This document shows positions 48,510 through 58,397 of a DNA stretch of 64,000 nucleotides, piece by piece. Made by a program: the position numbers and the translations under genes. Below the pieces are notes generated by a model that was given only the letters and a program-made list of their open reading frames with translations, made no database searches and was not told the origin of the DNA. Origin of the DNA: Paenibacillus sp. 453mf (lineage in GTDB: Bacteria > Bacillota > Bacilli > Paenibacillales > Paenibacillaceae); the NCBI RefSeq assembly GCF_900116105.1, contig NZ_FPAC01000005.1, positions 177,119-241,118 on the forward strand. The letters are read 5' to 3'. Each line of letters begins with the position of its first letter. Position 1 is the stretch's first letter.

Positions 48510-50933
48510 TCATGGAGTAAGATAGACTCTTTCCAGCTCACTTGCAGGCAGAGGACGGCTGAAGTAATACCCTTGAACCTCTCTGCAATTATGCCGGCAT
48601 AGAATATCCAGCTGATCCTTCGTTTCGATTCCTTCCGCAATGACATTCAAATTCAAATGATGCGCCATATCAATGATACTCGCGACAATCGCTTTATCGT
48701 TATCATTGTGGGCAATATCTTGAATAAAGGAACGGTCGATCTTCAACTTGTTGATGGGCAGTTTTTTTAAGTAGCTTAGCGAGCTGTAGCCGGTTCCGAA
48801 ATCATCCAGACTTATTTTAATGCCCAGGCTGGCTAGTTCCTTGAGCACTCCGCTGGATATCTCCGGATTCATCATCAGGCTTTCGGTAATTTCCAGCTCC
48901 AAGTACTTGGCCTCAAGTCCGGTCTTCTCAATGACATCCTTAATCTGCTGTGTCAGGCCCGAATGATAGAACTGATGAGATGACAGGTTGACGGCTACTG
49001 AAATCAGCGGCCCACCTGATTCATGCCAAGACTGCATTTGGCGGCACGCCTCGTATAATACCCTAGACTCCAGCTCCATGATTAATCCGGTATCCTCTGC
49101 TACAGGAACGAAGAGGCCTGGAGGCAGTATACCCTTCGTCGGATGATTCCACCTTACAAGGGCTTCGACCCCGATAATGGATTCATCGTCGGTCCTGATC
49201 TGAGGCTGATAATGAAGTAAAAATTCATCGCGCTCCAATGCTCTGCGCAGGTCAGCTTCCAGCTCTACCCGCTGTTCCACCTGGGCATTCAGCTCACAGG
49301 AGAAGAAACGGTAGCCGTTCTTCCCGTTCTTCTTCGCTTCGTACATGGCCGTATCGGCATTCTTCATTAGCTGGATAGCGTCCTTCCCATGGACGGGATA
49401 TGCCGTAATTCCAATACTGGTCGAGACGTAATAGCTGTTTCCCTTCATATCATAAGGCTTACTAATCACTGCCATTAACCGTTCAGCCAGCTCTGCAGCA
49501 TCTGACTCATCTGAATAGTCAAGCAACAATATGGAGAACTCGTCTCCGCCGATTCGCCCCACTACCACACTCTTGTCCATGGTATGATGAACAATCCTCT
49601 TGCTCATCTCCTTCAGAAGGAGATCCCCGTATAAATGTCCCAGCGAATCATTGATGATCTTAAACCGATCGAGATCCATTACCATTAATACAAATGGCTG
49701 TGTCTCACTGTTCTCCTTGTCAATGAGATCAGCAAGCACTTTATTAAACATTCTTCGATTAGGCAATCCGGTCAGATCATCGTGAAATGCAAGAAATTGA
49801 TTTCTCTCCTTCACTTGCTTCTCATAGGTAACATCCTTGACGATGATGTAGTGCCCCGTAACTGTCCCCTCAATGATGACAGGCACATGCACCATGTTAA
49901 GATCAACACGGCTTCCCATTCGATTATAGATGACCGATTCGTAGCTGAGCTTCTCTCCTGCAACGGATTTCTTATACATCTCCCGAACTCTCTCTCGCTC
50001 ACCAGGGTCAAAAATGGGAAGAATCTCTTTAATATGCAGGTTCTTCAGCTCTTCTCCTCTTACCCCCGTGATTCGCTCGACCGCAGGATTAAATCCAATA
50101 ATGTAATGGTCCAAATTAACCGAGATTACTCCATCCTGATTGTTATCATAGAGGGACTTATACCATCGTTCTTGTTCCCGTCTTTCCATCTCCTGAGTGG
50201 AGAATCTTCGTGACACATACAGCCCGATCATAGAGAGACCCAGTGTAAGCAAGGCTCCGCCAGCAATGAGATAACCAAGCCATGTTTGATTGAGCTGGGC
50301 TCCCGTTCGGTTCATATGCGTATGATTCATGTCGTACTCTGTTCCCATCATGCCGATATAGTGCATACCGAAGATCGCAGCTCCCATGAAGAACGCACCA
50401 CCGAGTTTTTTCAAATACCAGCTCTTCGTATACTTTGTATGTTTGACAAAATAAAAGGAGAGCCACAGGGCAGCAACAGAAGCCAGAAAAGCAACGAGAA
50501 CGGATAGAACAATATAAACCGGGTTGTAATAAAGACCTATATCCATAGCCTCCATCCCCATATAATGCATAGAGGCGATCCCAGCTGCAATGATGCTTGC
50601 TCCCAGATATAATCGCGTTTTGGTCAATGATCCATATACTACTAGATACAAGGTGACAAACGAAGCGCCGATACCGACCACAATAGAAGCCAGAATAAGC
50701 ATTAAATCATAGTTAATGGTTAGGTGATTAGATCCGGCCATTGTACCAACAAAATGCATGGACCATACACCCAGCCCCAAGACAATGGCTCCGTACACAA
50801 GCCAGGCCCGGTTTGCTCTCTTCGACCTGTTAAGGGTTCCCGCCAAGGTCAATACGTTGTAGGATGAGACTACAGCGATCAGATACGAGAATAATACGAG
50901 CAATTGGTCAACAGAATGTTCATTGTGTTCCAT
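48510..50933 (-). CDS. MHYT-PAS-GGDEF-EAL cyclic-di-GMP signalling protein
   Basis: 807 residues from ATG 50933 (AAAGAGGGA just upstream; the 24-codon extension lacks an SD). The N-terminal MHYT sensor has about seven helices with repeated SMHFVG, SMHYMGM and MHYIGM motifs thought to bind copper and sense O2, CO or NO. A PAS domain (about 265-385) follows, then GGDEF with intact VGRIGGDEFSIL, then EAL with EALVRWNHPTKG, EITESLMMN and DDFGTGYSSL. Both output motifs look catalytically complete, so it could make or degrade c-di-GMP. The architecture matches B. subtilis YkoW. Single gene. Confidence 0.92.
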   Translation of the reverse strand: MEHNEHSVDQLLVLFSYLIAVVSSYNVLTLAGTLNRSKRANRAWLVYGAIVLGLGVWSMHFVGTMAGSNHLTINYDLMLILASIVVGIGASFVTLYLVVYGSLTKTRLYLGASIIAAGIASMHYMGMEAMDIGLYYNPVYIVLSVLVAFLASVAALWLSFYFVKHTKYTKSWYLKKLGGAFFMGAAIFGMHYIGMMGTEYDMNHTHMNRTGAQLNQTWLGYLIAGGALLTLGLSMIGLYVSRRFSTQEMERREQERWYKSLYDNNQDGVISVNLDHYIIGFNPAVERITGVRGEELKNLHIKEILPIFDPGERERVREMYKKSVAGEKLSYESVIYNRMGSRVDLNMVHVPVIIEGTVTGHYIIVKDVTYEKQVKERNQFLAFHDDLTGLPNRRMFNKVLADLIDKENSETQPFVLMVMDLDRFKIINDSLGHLYGDLLLKEMSKRIVHHTMDKSVVVGRIGGDEFSILLLDYSDESDAAELAERLMAVISKPYDMKGNSYYVSTSIGITAYPVHGKDAIQLMKNADTAMYEAKKNGKNGYRFFSCELNAQVEQRVELEADLRRALERDEFLLHYQPQIRTDDESIIGVEALVRWNHPTKGILPPGLFVPVAEDTGLIMELESRVLYEACRQMQSWHESGGPLISVAVNLSSHQFYHSGLTQQIKDVIEKTGLEAKYLELEITESLMMNPEISSGVLKELASLGIKISLDDFGTGYSSLSYLKKLPINKLKIDRSFIQDIAHNDNDKAIVASIIDMAHHLNLNVIAEGIETKDQLDILCRHNCREVQGYYFSRPLPASELERVYLTP

Positions 50934-51027
50934 GGAAGTCCCTCTTTCATTTGTCATAAGCACCAATGAATAATATATCGTCCAATAAAATGCAAAAAGT
51001 AACATTATGAGTCACCATTTAATCAAC

Positions 51028-51069
51028 AAAGAAGCCTTAATTCGTTTAATAACGAACTAAGGCTTCTTT
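51028..51069. terminator. Terminator of the uronide locus / regulator operon
   Basis: AAAGAAGCCTTA..TTCGTT (51028-51046) pairs with AACGAA..TAAGGCTTCTTT (51051-51069), with one mismatch and a 4-nt loop. It overlaps the last codon of the binding-protein gene and can act in both directions. Confidence 0.75.
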
Positions 51070-52717
51070 AAGGAATACACACACTGCTGTTATAACGGTC
51101 AAGCGCTTGCTGCTGAATAGCAATGGCCTGCTCAATATTCATTGATTTCAGCTGCTGTATATAGCTGTCAAACTCGGAAAGAGGCTCAATACCCATGATC
51201 ATCTTGAGAGACACTGCATCAACGTGCTTGTTCACCTCCTGCATAATTGCGGACAGCTCCGCATTCTCCATCTCCGACTTTGGCAGTGCAGGCAGAAGAT
51301 GAAGTGAGGCATCCGTATCTGCCCAGATCTGGATGGCCTCCTTCTGTTCAGGCAATGTGTAATACTGCTCCAAATAACGAATGTCCTGTACGAAAGGTCC
51401 AAAATAGCTGGCACGCGTGTACATTGCGAGCGCCTGTGACGGGGAGAGCTTATCCTTATTGTTCAGAATAAGATCCGTGTAAGTCGGATATCCATCGATC
51501 ATTTCATAGCTCAAGCCTTCAATTCCAAAGTTAAACAGCAAGTGTCCTTCTTCTCCATAACCGTAATCAAGCATTCGTACCGCTGCCTCTGCATTTTGAA
51601 TGCTGCCTGACAGCGCTACCCCGCCGCTGCTGCCCACCACAGGAGCAAGCTGCCCGAACTTGGGGCGCATCCCCTCACGAAGGACTGGATAAGGAGCTGC
51701 GATCAGTTCTGCAGAAGGCGTCTCTTCTCTGATCTTCGGCAGCCACGTCCCAATACCCGCTCCTGCATTCCATATAGCTGCACCGCTCCTCTCCATGGTC
51801 ATGTTCATATCCTGGGTCTCGGTATCGGTTGTTGCAAAATGCTTGTCGATGAGTCCTTCCGCGTACCACGATTGGAATAAAGCCAGAAACTGCTTATATT
51901 CAGGCTCCATGGGCCCGAATTTCACTATTCCTTCCTCCATGTAGAAGCCTTTTCTTATACCGTAGGCTCCAACGAAGCCTCCGCCCTCGATTCCCGATAA
52001 TGGGCTTGAATTACCGAGGATGGTAAGCGGAGCCGGGGCTCCCTTATGCTCTTTGAAGGCTGTCAGCACTGCATGCCACTCCTCGATCGTCTCAGGAACA
52101 GGCAGCCTAAGCTCATCCAGCCAATCCTTCCGTAGGATAGGGCCCTGATAGGTTCGCAGCTTATCATCTGCCTGAATGAACGGGAAGGCATAATAGCTTC
52201 CATCTGCCGTCTTGATTTGACGATCGATGTCCGGATGGTCTTCAAGAAACTGTTTGAAATGAGGAGCATGCTCCTCAACAAGCTCATTCAATCGAAGGAT
52301 AATGCCGTCATGAATCGCTTTCTCCGGTCCCCCAGGATAGTTCATCCATTCATACTCGATCATATCCGGCAAATGACCGGATGCGATCATCACATTAAAT
52401 GCTTCCTTTCCTTGATTGAGGGGCGGATTAATATACGTAAGATTCACGCCCGTTCTCCGCTTCCACTCCTGAAAAAAAGGAATATCCTCCAGATTGGATT
52501 TGATACTTGCTGCGTTATTGCTTAGGCCTGCCCAATACGTTAGACTCGCCTCGTCATCCAAGACCTCATCCGGATCAGTTTGATCAAGTTCAGCCATACT
52601 CATTAGAGAAAATTCATTTTTTCCTGTATTCAGCATACAGGCGGACAGCATGAGCATGGTTAGAGCAGCTAGAGCAGCGATCCAACCTCTCTGATATCGT
52701 AGCAGCCAGCTTCCCAT
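51068..52717 (-). CDS. Extracellular sugar-binding lipoprotein, regulator-linked paralogue
   Basis: 549 residues. Signal peptide with lipobox LSAC (TMLMLSACMLN). Family 1-type binding protein of LplA/YtcQ type, with LPDMIEYEWMNYPGGPEKAI, GSYYAFPFI and ILRKDWLDELRLPVPETIEEW. It is strongly similar along its length to the binding protein at 58398-60026. SD AAAGGAGG is 7 nt before the ATG. It lies 15 bp behind the AraC-type regulator gene and is probably co-transcribed with it, without permeases of its own. It could feed the same permease pair or act as a ligand sensor for the regulator; both are inference. Confidence 0.87.
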   Translation of the reverse strand: MGSWLLRYQRGWIAALAALTMLMLSACMLNTGKNEFSLMSMAELDQTDPDEVLDDEASLTYWAGLSNNAASIKSNLEDIPFFQEWKRRTGVNLTYINPPLNQGKEAFNVMIASGHLPDMIEYEWMNYPGGPEKAIHDGIILRLNELVEEHAPHFKQFLEDHPDIDRQIKTADGSYYAFPFIQADDKLRTYQGPILRKDWLDELRLPVPETIEEWHAVLTAFKEHKGAPAPLTILGNSSPLSGIEGGGFVGAYGIRKGFYMEEGIVKFGPMEPEYKQFLALFQSWYAEGLIDKHFATTDTETQDMNMTMERSGAAIWNAGAGIGTWLPKIREETPSAELIAAPYPVLREGMRPKFGQLAPVVGSSGGVALSGSIQNAEAAVRMLDYGYGEEGHLLFNFGIEGLSYEMIDGYPTYTDLILNNKDKLSPSQALAMYTRASYFGPFVQDIRYLEQYYTLPEQKEAIQIWADTDASLHLLPALPKSEMENAELSAIMQEVNKHVDAVSLKMIMGIEPLSEFDSYIQQLKSMNIEQAIAIQQQALDRYNSSVCIP

Positions 52718-52732
52718 TCATGTGCCTCCTTT

Positions 52733-55069
52733 CTAATAGAGCTCCTTGTATTTGCCAGGCGTAATCCCTTCGTACTTTTTGAATACTCTGATGAATGTTG
52801 CAGCATCGTTATAGCCTACATGCTTGGAGATATCATTGATCGAATCCTGCTTGGCAGTAATCATCCTCTTGGCCTGCTCGATCCGATATTTGTGGATGCA
52901 ATCAAGCAGACCTTCTCCTGTCTGCGATCTAAACAGCTTGGACAGATAACTCCCCTTCAGCTCGAAATGCTCTCCAATTGAATTGACATTCAAATTCATA
53001 TCCTGGTAATTCTCTTCGATGTAGCTCGTGACCTGTGCCGTTAAACGCATCAGGCTGTCTTCTCTCTCCTGCGTGATACTAAGTGCACGCTTGGCTGCTG
53101 CATAAGAGCAAACCTCTTCTAACAGTGACTCCAGCGCCTTACGCATCTCCTGGATCGTATCACAATCGGTAATGTGTTCAATGAAGCGCGGATTTCTCTC
53201 CATTATGCTCCGATCGACCTCGTTAATCGCCTTCATCATTGTTGCAGCAAGGTTGTACATCAGACACCGAGCAATCGTTAAGGACATTACCGGCTTGTTA
53301 AAGTTGCGGTCTGTTATTTCTTTCATATAATCGGTCGCTTGATCTACTTCTCCGGCCTTAATCAGATTAATCAGCTGCTGCTCGACCTGCAGCGGATAGT
53401 AGTAGCCGTATTGATCTTCTAGGACACCCTCTATTCGGATATCCTCATGCTGGATGATCCCGCTCTTGCCAAGCACCATCTTATATTCCATCGCATCCAC
53501 AGCCTCTTGATAGGCTGTAGCGATCCCAATCCATGAGTTGTGTCTGCCGCTGATCGATACGGTTATTTCCATCTCATATCGATGCAGGAACTCCTTTGCT
53601 TCTGACGCAATAGCATGGAGATCAGCCGCCGCCTCGCAAGAATCCGCTTTCAAATTTACGAGGCAAACCATCATATCATCTACCTCGGCTACGTATCCTA
53701 CATGCTGATGCGTATGCACCAATTCTTCTACCACATTGGAAACAATAAGCTGGATGAGCTTTCTCCGTTCATTGATATCAATACCCGGAAGCTTCTCGTA
53801 CAAGCTCTCTTCATTCTCCACGTCAAACAAAATAACAGCGAAATCCTGCGATTGCAGCGGCATGTGAAAGGAACGAAAGGCATCCTCATACGGGACAAGT
53901 GTATCCGGTCTGCCCTTCAGCAGACGATTAATCAAGTTGGATCTTAATACCTGTTCATGCTTGTGCAGCCGCATCGTGATTTCATCATGCTTCGTTCTCG
54001 TTTGTAAGACAGCCTCTTGAATAAAACGCAGCTCATTGCCCTCCTGGGGCTCTTCTGGTCCATTATGATCTGTCAGCGCACGTACCAGCTGCTGGATCGG
54101 CGAATAGTTCCTTCTCATGAAAAACCAGGTGATGAGTATCGCACTGATGATGCTCACAGCGATGCTGATATAAGTAAAGCTGCGGACATATTCGGCTTTT
54201 TCCCAATAGATCCGGCTTGGGATAATGAGCGCATATTTCAAGTCCGATACGGCCGATGGAATGTAGAATATTTCAGATTCGCCCGCTGTTGATGCGGATA
54301 ACTCCACCCGTTCCCCCTTTAGGAATGGAGCAAGCTCAGGTGCATCCGGACGAGTAGACATCAGCACTTCATTGTTGTCATTCAGAATGAGCAGCAGCCC
54401 TTCATTGAAGCCGGCTATGCTCTCCAGCGGCTTCTGAAATCGGGTCATATCGGCCATAACGACCACACTTCCGGTATCTCTGCCATTTAAGCCCTTGGGC
54501 AGATGTGTGATATAGGCAATCGATGACGGAAGCTCCGTGTTATTCATATGAGGCAGTACCGCGAACCGGTTCGGGCCGGGACGCTGGACTGTATTTTTCC
54601 AGTTCTCATAGGTGAGAGTGCCTGTATCATGCAGCGTTCTAAACGCCGTTTCCATATCCCGGACATTTCCCGAACGGAGGACAGAATGGTCGCTGTCCAG
54701 CACAATGTAGAACTCGTCAATAGAGGCATAGGATGTTTTGTACAGCTTGAACTGCTGAACTAATTGATAGGAAATATAGGAAGATTCCTCAGAAGAAATA
54801 TTGGAGTACATCAGTGTCTGCAGGTTCGAATTCCAGGTCATCTCCATACTCAGACGCTTCATCAGATCAATCTGGTTATCGATTGTATATCTGACTTGCT
54901 TCAGAAGCGAATCATTCGCCCGGTCGATCTCACCCTTCAGTGTGCCGCTTGCCTGAAAGTAGATTACAAGACTAATGATGATCGGTATAAAAAGGACTGC
55001 CGTATAAGAAACAAGCCAGGTGACAATGATGCTCTCACGCTTTTGCCACAAATGTTGAATGTTCCTCAA
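52733..55069 (-). CDS. Membrane-spanning AraC-family regulator with extracellular sensor
   Basis: 778 residues. A transmembrane helix near 18-40 (VTWLVSYTAVLFIPIIISLVIYF), a Cache-like extracellular domain to about 295, a second helix (FTYISIAVSIISAILITWFFM), then a cytoplasmic linker region of about 330 residues and a C-terminal AraC HTH pair (GEHFELKGSYLSKLFRSQTGE ... INDISKHVGYNDAATFIRVFKKYEGITPGKYKE). Such proteins sense a sugar outside and switch on adjacent ABC importer genes. The start is TTG 55069. It lies between GH88 and the paralogous binding-protein gene and is probably the activator of the whole uronide locus. Confidence 0.9.
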   Translation of the reverse strand: MRNIQHLWQKRESIIVTWLVSYTAVLFIPIIISLVIYFQASGTLKGEIDRANDSLLKQVRYTIDNQIDLMKRLSMEMTWNSNLQTLMYSNISSEESSYISYQLVQQFKLYKTSYASIDEFYIVLDSDHSVLRSGNVRDMETAFRTLHDTGTLTYENWKNTVQRPGPNRFAVLPHMNNTELPSSIAYITHLPKGLNGRDTGSVVVMADMTRFQKPLESIAGFNEGLLLILNDNNEVLMSTRPDAPELAPFLKGERVELSASTAGESEIFYIPSAVSDLKYALIIPSRIYWEKAEYVRSFTYISIAVSIISAILITWFFMRRNYSPIQQLVRALTDHNGPEEPQEGNELRFIQEAVLQTRTKHDEITMRLHKHEQVLRSNLINRLLKGRPDTLVPYEDAFRSFHMPLQSQDFAVILFDVENEESLYEKLPGIDINERRKLIQLIVSNVVEELVHTHQHVGYVAEVDDMMVCLVNLKADSCEAAADLHAIASEAKEFLHRYEMEITVSISGRHNSWIGIATAYQEAVDAMEYKMVLGKSGIIQHEDIRIEGVLEDQYGYYYPLQVEQQLINLIKAGEVDQATDYMKEITDRNFNKPVMSLTIARCLMYNLAATMMKAINEVDRSIMERNPRFIEHITDCDTIQEMRKALESLLEEVCSYAAAKRALSITQEREDSLMRLTAQVTSYIEENYQDMNLNVNSIGEHFELKGSYLSKLFRSQTGEGLLDCIHKYRIEQAKRMITAKQDSINDISKHVGYNDAATFIRVFKKYEGITPGKYKELY

Positions 55070-55229
55070 TAGTCCATCACCCTATTATTCGTTTTTTTGT
55101 GAAGTTCCACTGACTGTGGATTACATTATAACGAAACAAGAGCAGGTACGGAATATACAATAATTACAATGCCATTAGCAAAACGTACAATCCTTGGCAA
55201 CATGATTTAAAAAACATGAACGCAAACAG

Positions 55230-55261
55230 CCCGAAGGGCAGCAGTTATACTGTCCTTCGGG
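55230..55261 (-). repeat. Hairpin between the GH88 gene and the regulator gene
   Basis: CCCGAAGGGCAG (55230-55241) pairs with CTGTCCTTCGGG (55250-55261), one wobble, 8-nt loop. No strong U-tract follows, so it may attenuate rather than fully end transcription from the transporter operon. Confidence 0.55.
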
Positions 55262-55294
55262 TCCTACACTATCTTGTGCTGTATATCAGCAATA

Positions 55295-56416
55295 CTAGAA
55301 TATGCGATGCTTCCATCCATTCAGCTTGGCTGTCGCCTCGACGAAAAAATAATCTCCATAAATGAGCGATACGTTGACATTCTCATCCGCCGGACGGTTT
55401 CCTGTACCCTGCAGAAGCATTCCTTCATGGGCGCTGTTGTCCCACGTTCCGTAAGACTGATACAGCGAACCGAGAATACGTTCAGCAGCTGCAAGATATC
55501 CTCTCCCCTCTTGATCAGGAAGATGTCCTGCAAGATCGATGAGACCTGAAGCCGCACAGGCCCCTGCGGAGCTGTCCCTCGGAATACCACCTTCCTCCTC
55601 ATCCGCTCTGAAGTCCCAGTAAGGAACCCCATCCTCTGGCAGATGAGCGATGAAGAAGTTGGCTACACGCTGTGCAGCGCGGAGATACGACTCATCTCCC
55701 GTATGAGTATAAGCATTTGTCATGCCGTACAGCGCCCATGCCGCTCCCCGGCTCCAGGCCGAATCCGGAGCTGCCCCTTGGCCGCCGATTGCATCTGCCC
55801 GCTCACCTGTCTCCGGATGAAACCGGACAATGTGATAAGCAGAGCCGTCCTCCCGGATGAAATGCCTGACTACCGTATCCGCATGCGCTTTGGCTACATG
55901 CATGAACCTTGGGTCCTGGCTCTCCTTCGCAGCCCAGAACAAGAGGGAGAGGTTCATTGCCGTATCGACGATAGACCATCCTGTCTTATCTGCTTTCCAA
56001 GCTCTGATAAAGTTCCCCTTCAGGTTGAACCTCCCTGCGAGGAAATTGGCGGCAAACAATCCCCGCCTTGCTCCATCCTTGTCCCCCGTAATCGTGTGCT
56101 TGATGACCGCTGTCGGCAGAAACTGAAAGCCCACGTCATGATCATATCGGTTCTCCGTCAGGAACAGCCGCTCCATCCGTTCATCCCAGCTCCAGGACGC
56201 ATCCTTATACCGCTGTTCACCCGTCATATCATGCATAATCCACAGAATGCCCGGCCAGAAGCCGGACGTCCACCAGTCCAGCCTCGTATCATCGTAGATG
56301 CCGTCACTCTGCGCCACATGAGGACATTTGTCAGCCATCCTGGGAAGCACCGCATCTACCTTTCTACAGATTTGTTCCCATACCGCCTGATTTGCGGCTG
56401 TTTGCAATTGCACCAT
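55295..56416 (-). CDS. GH88 unsaturated glucuronyl hydrolase
   Basis: 373 residues from ATG 56416 (GGAGGG 7 nt upstream; the five-codon longer start encloses the SD). Cytoplasmic alpha/alpha-barrel enzyme that hydrates the 4,5-unsaturated uronic acid left by polysaccharide lyases on glycosaminoglycan or gellan/xanthan-type oligosaccharides. Recognisable parts are DWWTSGFWPGILW, RYDHDVGFQFLP and WSIVDTAMNL, whose aspartates (about D94 and D151) correspond to the two catalytic Asp of Bacillus sp. GL1 UGL (377 residues). It lacks a signal peptide, so substrate must be imported by the adjoining ABC system. YteR-like GH105 is the alternative, but the motifs favour GH88. Confidence 0.87.
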   Translation of the reverse strand: MVQLQTAANQAVWEQICRKVDAVLPRMADKCPHVAQSDGIYDDTRLDWWTSGFWPGILWIMHDMTGEQRYKDASWSWDERMERLFLTENRYDHDVGFQFLPTAVIKHTITGDKDGARRGLFAANFLAGRFNLKGNFIRAWKADKTGWSIVDTAMNLSLLFWAAKESQDPRFMHVAKAHADTVVRHFIREDGSAYHIVRFHPETGERADAIGGQGAAPDSAWSRGAAWALYGMTNAYTHTGDESYLRAAQRVANFFIAHLPEDGVPYWDFRADEEEGGIPRDSSAGACAASGLIDLAGHLPDQEGRGYLAAAERILGSLYQSYGTWDNSAHEGMLLQGTGNRPADENVNVSLIYGDYFFVEATAKLNGWKHRIF

Positions 56417-56448
56417 AAGCAATCCCTCCATTTTCCGAAGATTTGAAA

Positions 56449-57330
56449 CTAGCCTTTAAGCGAACCTACCATGACGCCTTTGACGAAAAAGCGCTGCACA
56501 AATGGATACACACACAGAATGGGCACGGTTGCGACGATGATTGTGGCATATTTGATCGTTTCCCCGATCTGATAACGGTCTCCGGCTGAGGCTCCGGTGG
56601 ACATGCTCTCTGTAGAGTTGGCAATCAGGATCTCCCTCAGCACCAGCTGGAGCGGAAACAGCTCCCGACTCTTAATGAATACCGATGCATAGAACCAGCC
56701 GTTCCATTTGTCTACGGCATAATACAGAATCATAACCGCAATGACCGGCATGGACAGCGGAATGATAATCCGGAACAAAATGGTGAAGTGGTTGGCACCA
56801 TCAATTTTGGCTGATTCCTCCAGACTGTCGGGTATGCCCATAAATGCCGTACGCATAATGATCAGGTTAAACGTGCTGATGCTGAACGGAATAATGGTAG
56901 ACCACAGCGAATCCAGCAGTCCGACGCCCTTGACCACAAGATACAGGGGAATCAGGCCTCCACTGAAAAACATCGTAAACACGATCAGGAACATAAACAC
57001 CTTGTTCCACATCACATTTTTGCGTGACAGCACGTACGCCCCAAGGGAGGTCATCAGCAGATTAACGCTGACTCCAACCACGAGGATGAACAGTGTATTC
57101 CGAAACCCCAGTCCTATACCCGGGTTAGCGAGAACACTTCGATAAGCATCCAGATTAAAGCCTAGCGGCCGCCACAAAATTCCGTCATTCTGAAGGAGCT
57201 TCGCTGCATCGCTGAATGAAGCAAACAGGACATAGAGCAAGGGATACAGCGTCGCCGTAACCAGCAGCAGGAGGAACGTATAATTGACGAGATCAAAGAT
57301 CCGGTCAAACCAGCCTGTTTCCTTTTTCAT
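56449..57330 (-). CDS. Carbohydrate ABC transporter permease (LplC/YtcP type)
   Basis: 293 residues, six helices. The EAA loop for the ATPase is EESAKIDGANHFTILFRIIIPLSMP. The family is the LplC/YtcP branch of CUT1 oligosaccharide importers. GAGGTG precedes ATG 57330, 11 bp after the first permease. No ATPase gene is present, as is normal for systems that borrow the shared MsmX-type ATPase. Pairs with the product of 57342-58265. Confidence 0.92.
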   Translation of the reverse strand: MKKETGWFDRIFDLVNYTFLLLLVTATLYPLLYVLFASFSDAAKLLQNDGILWRPLGFNLDAYRSVLANPGIGLGFRNTLFILVVGVSVNLLMTSLGAYVLSRKNVMWNKVFMFLIVFTMFFSGGLIPLYLVVKGVGLLDSLWSTIIPFSISTFNLIIMRTAFMGIPDSLEESAKIDGANHFTILFRIIIPLSMPVIAVMILYYAVDKWNGWFYASVFIKSRELFPLQLVLREILIANSTESMSTGASAGDRYQIGETIKYATIIVATVPILCVYPFVQRFFVKGVMVGSLKG

Positions 57331-57341
57331 ATCGCTTCACC

Positions 57342-58265
57342 TCACCATAGGCTGTTATTGCTGACTCTTCGGCTGATATAATTGGCTGTCACAAGCAGAA
57401 CCAGATTAATGACAGAGTTGAACAAGCCAACCGCTGAGCTGTAGCTCCAGCCAAATTCCAAGAGTCCTTTCCGATAGACGAAGGAGGAGATGACATCTGC
57501 TGTCTCATAGGTCACCGGATTGTATAGCAGGATAATTTTTTCGAAACCGACATTCAGGAGATTTCCCATCCGCAGGATGAGCATGATCGTGATCGTAGGC
57601 AGAATGCCGGGCAGGGTAATGTAGAACATCTGCTTCAGACGGTTCGCTCCGTCAATGCGTGCAGCTTCATACTGCTCTTGGTCAATGCTCGTAAGTGCCG
57701 CAATGTAGATGATGGATTCCCAGCCGATCCGCTGCCAAATCTCGGACAGAATGTAGATCGGCCTGAACAGCTCAGGCCTCTGGAGCATCGCCTGCCCATC
57801 GTAGCCAAGCCACATGAATAAATGGTTGATCAGACCATCCGCATTCGTAAAATCAGTAATAATTCCGCAGATGACGACCAGTGAAATAAAGTAAGGCATA
57901 TACGTAATCGTCTGTACTACCCGCTTGAACCGCCGCTGTCGAACCTCGTTAATGAGCAGAGCAAGCAGTATGGGCATCGGAAATTCAAACAACAGGGAGT
58001 ATAGGCTGATCAGAAGCGTGTTCTTTAGAATCCGCCAAAAGTAATAGCTGTCAAAAAAATCTATGAAATGCTTCATACCGACCCAATCGCTGCCAAGAAT
58101 GCCTTTGATGGGTGTATAGTCTTTGAATGCAATGACTGCGCCGTACATCGGCGTATAATGAAAAATGAGATAATACGCGACGACCGGAAGCATCATGAGG
58201 TAGAGGTATTTATTCAACATGAAATCCCGGATAAACCGGCTTTTGAAAGATCGGGAATGGTTCAT
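57342..58265 (-). CDS. Carbohydrate ABC transporter permease (LplB/YteP type)
   Basis: 307 residues, six helices, N-terminal basic segment (SRSFKSRFIRDFMLN). The EAA loop is EAARIDGANRLKQMFYITLPGILP and the start region LYLMMLPVVAYYLIFHYTPMYGAVIAF is typical of the LplB/YteP branch. SD GAGGTG is about 13 nt upstream, longer than usual. It lies between the binding protein (132 bp upstream) and the second permease. Uptake of short uronide oligosaccharides is inferred from the linked GH88. Confidence 0.92.
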   Translation of the reverse strand: MNHSRSFKSRFIRDFMLNKYLYLMMLPVVAYYLIFHYTPMYGAVIAFKDYTPIKGILGSDWVGMKHFIDFFDSYYFWRILKNTLLISLYSLLFEFPMPILLALLINEVRQRRFKRVVQTITYMPYFISLVVICGIITDFTNADGLINHLFMWLGYDGQAMLQRPELFRPIYILSEIWQRIGWESIIYIAALTSIDQEQYEAARIDGANRLKQMFYITLPGILPTITIMLILRMGNLLNVGFEKIILLYNPVTYETADVISSFVYRKGLLEFGWSYSSAVGLFNSVINLVLLVTANYISRRVSNNSLW

Positions 58266-58305
58266 GGGGCGGTTATTTCACCTCATTCTTTGAGAGAATT
58301 CATCG

Positions 58306-58325
58306 GAGCGGACAGCTGTCCGCTC
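58306..58325 (-). repeat. Perfect 20-bp palindrome between binding-protein and permease genes
   Basis: GAGCGGACAG followed directly by its complement CTGTCCGCTC. In the mRNA it forms a strong GC-rich stem-loop behind the abundant binding-protein transcript; no U-run follows, so it more likely protects the 3' end or reduces downstream reading than ends transcription. Confidence 0.7.
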
Positions 58326-58397
58326 GGTTAGTCAGCCAACTATCGGTGAACTGCGTCAATATCTAAGCCATCCATACCAATGTCATCCTCGCAAGTG

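Noticed and set aside
55643..56446. 267-residue open frame on the plus strand
   Set aside because: Antisense to the GH88 gene; Pro/Arg/Cys-rich shadow sequence.
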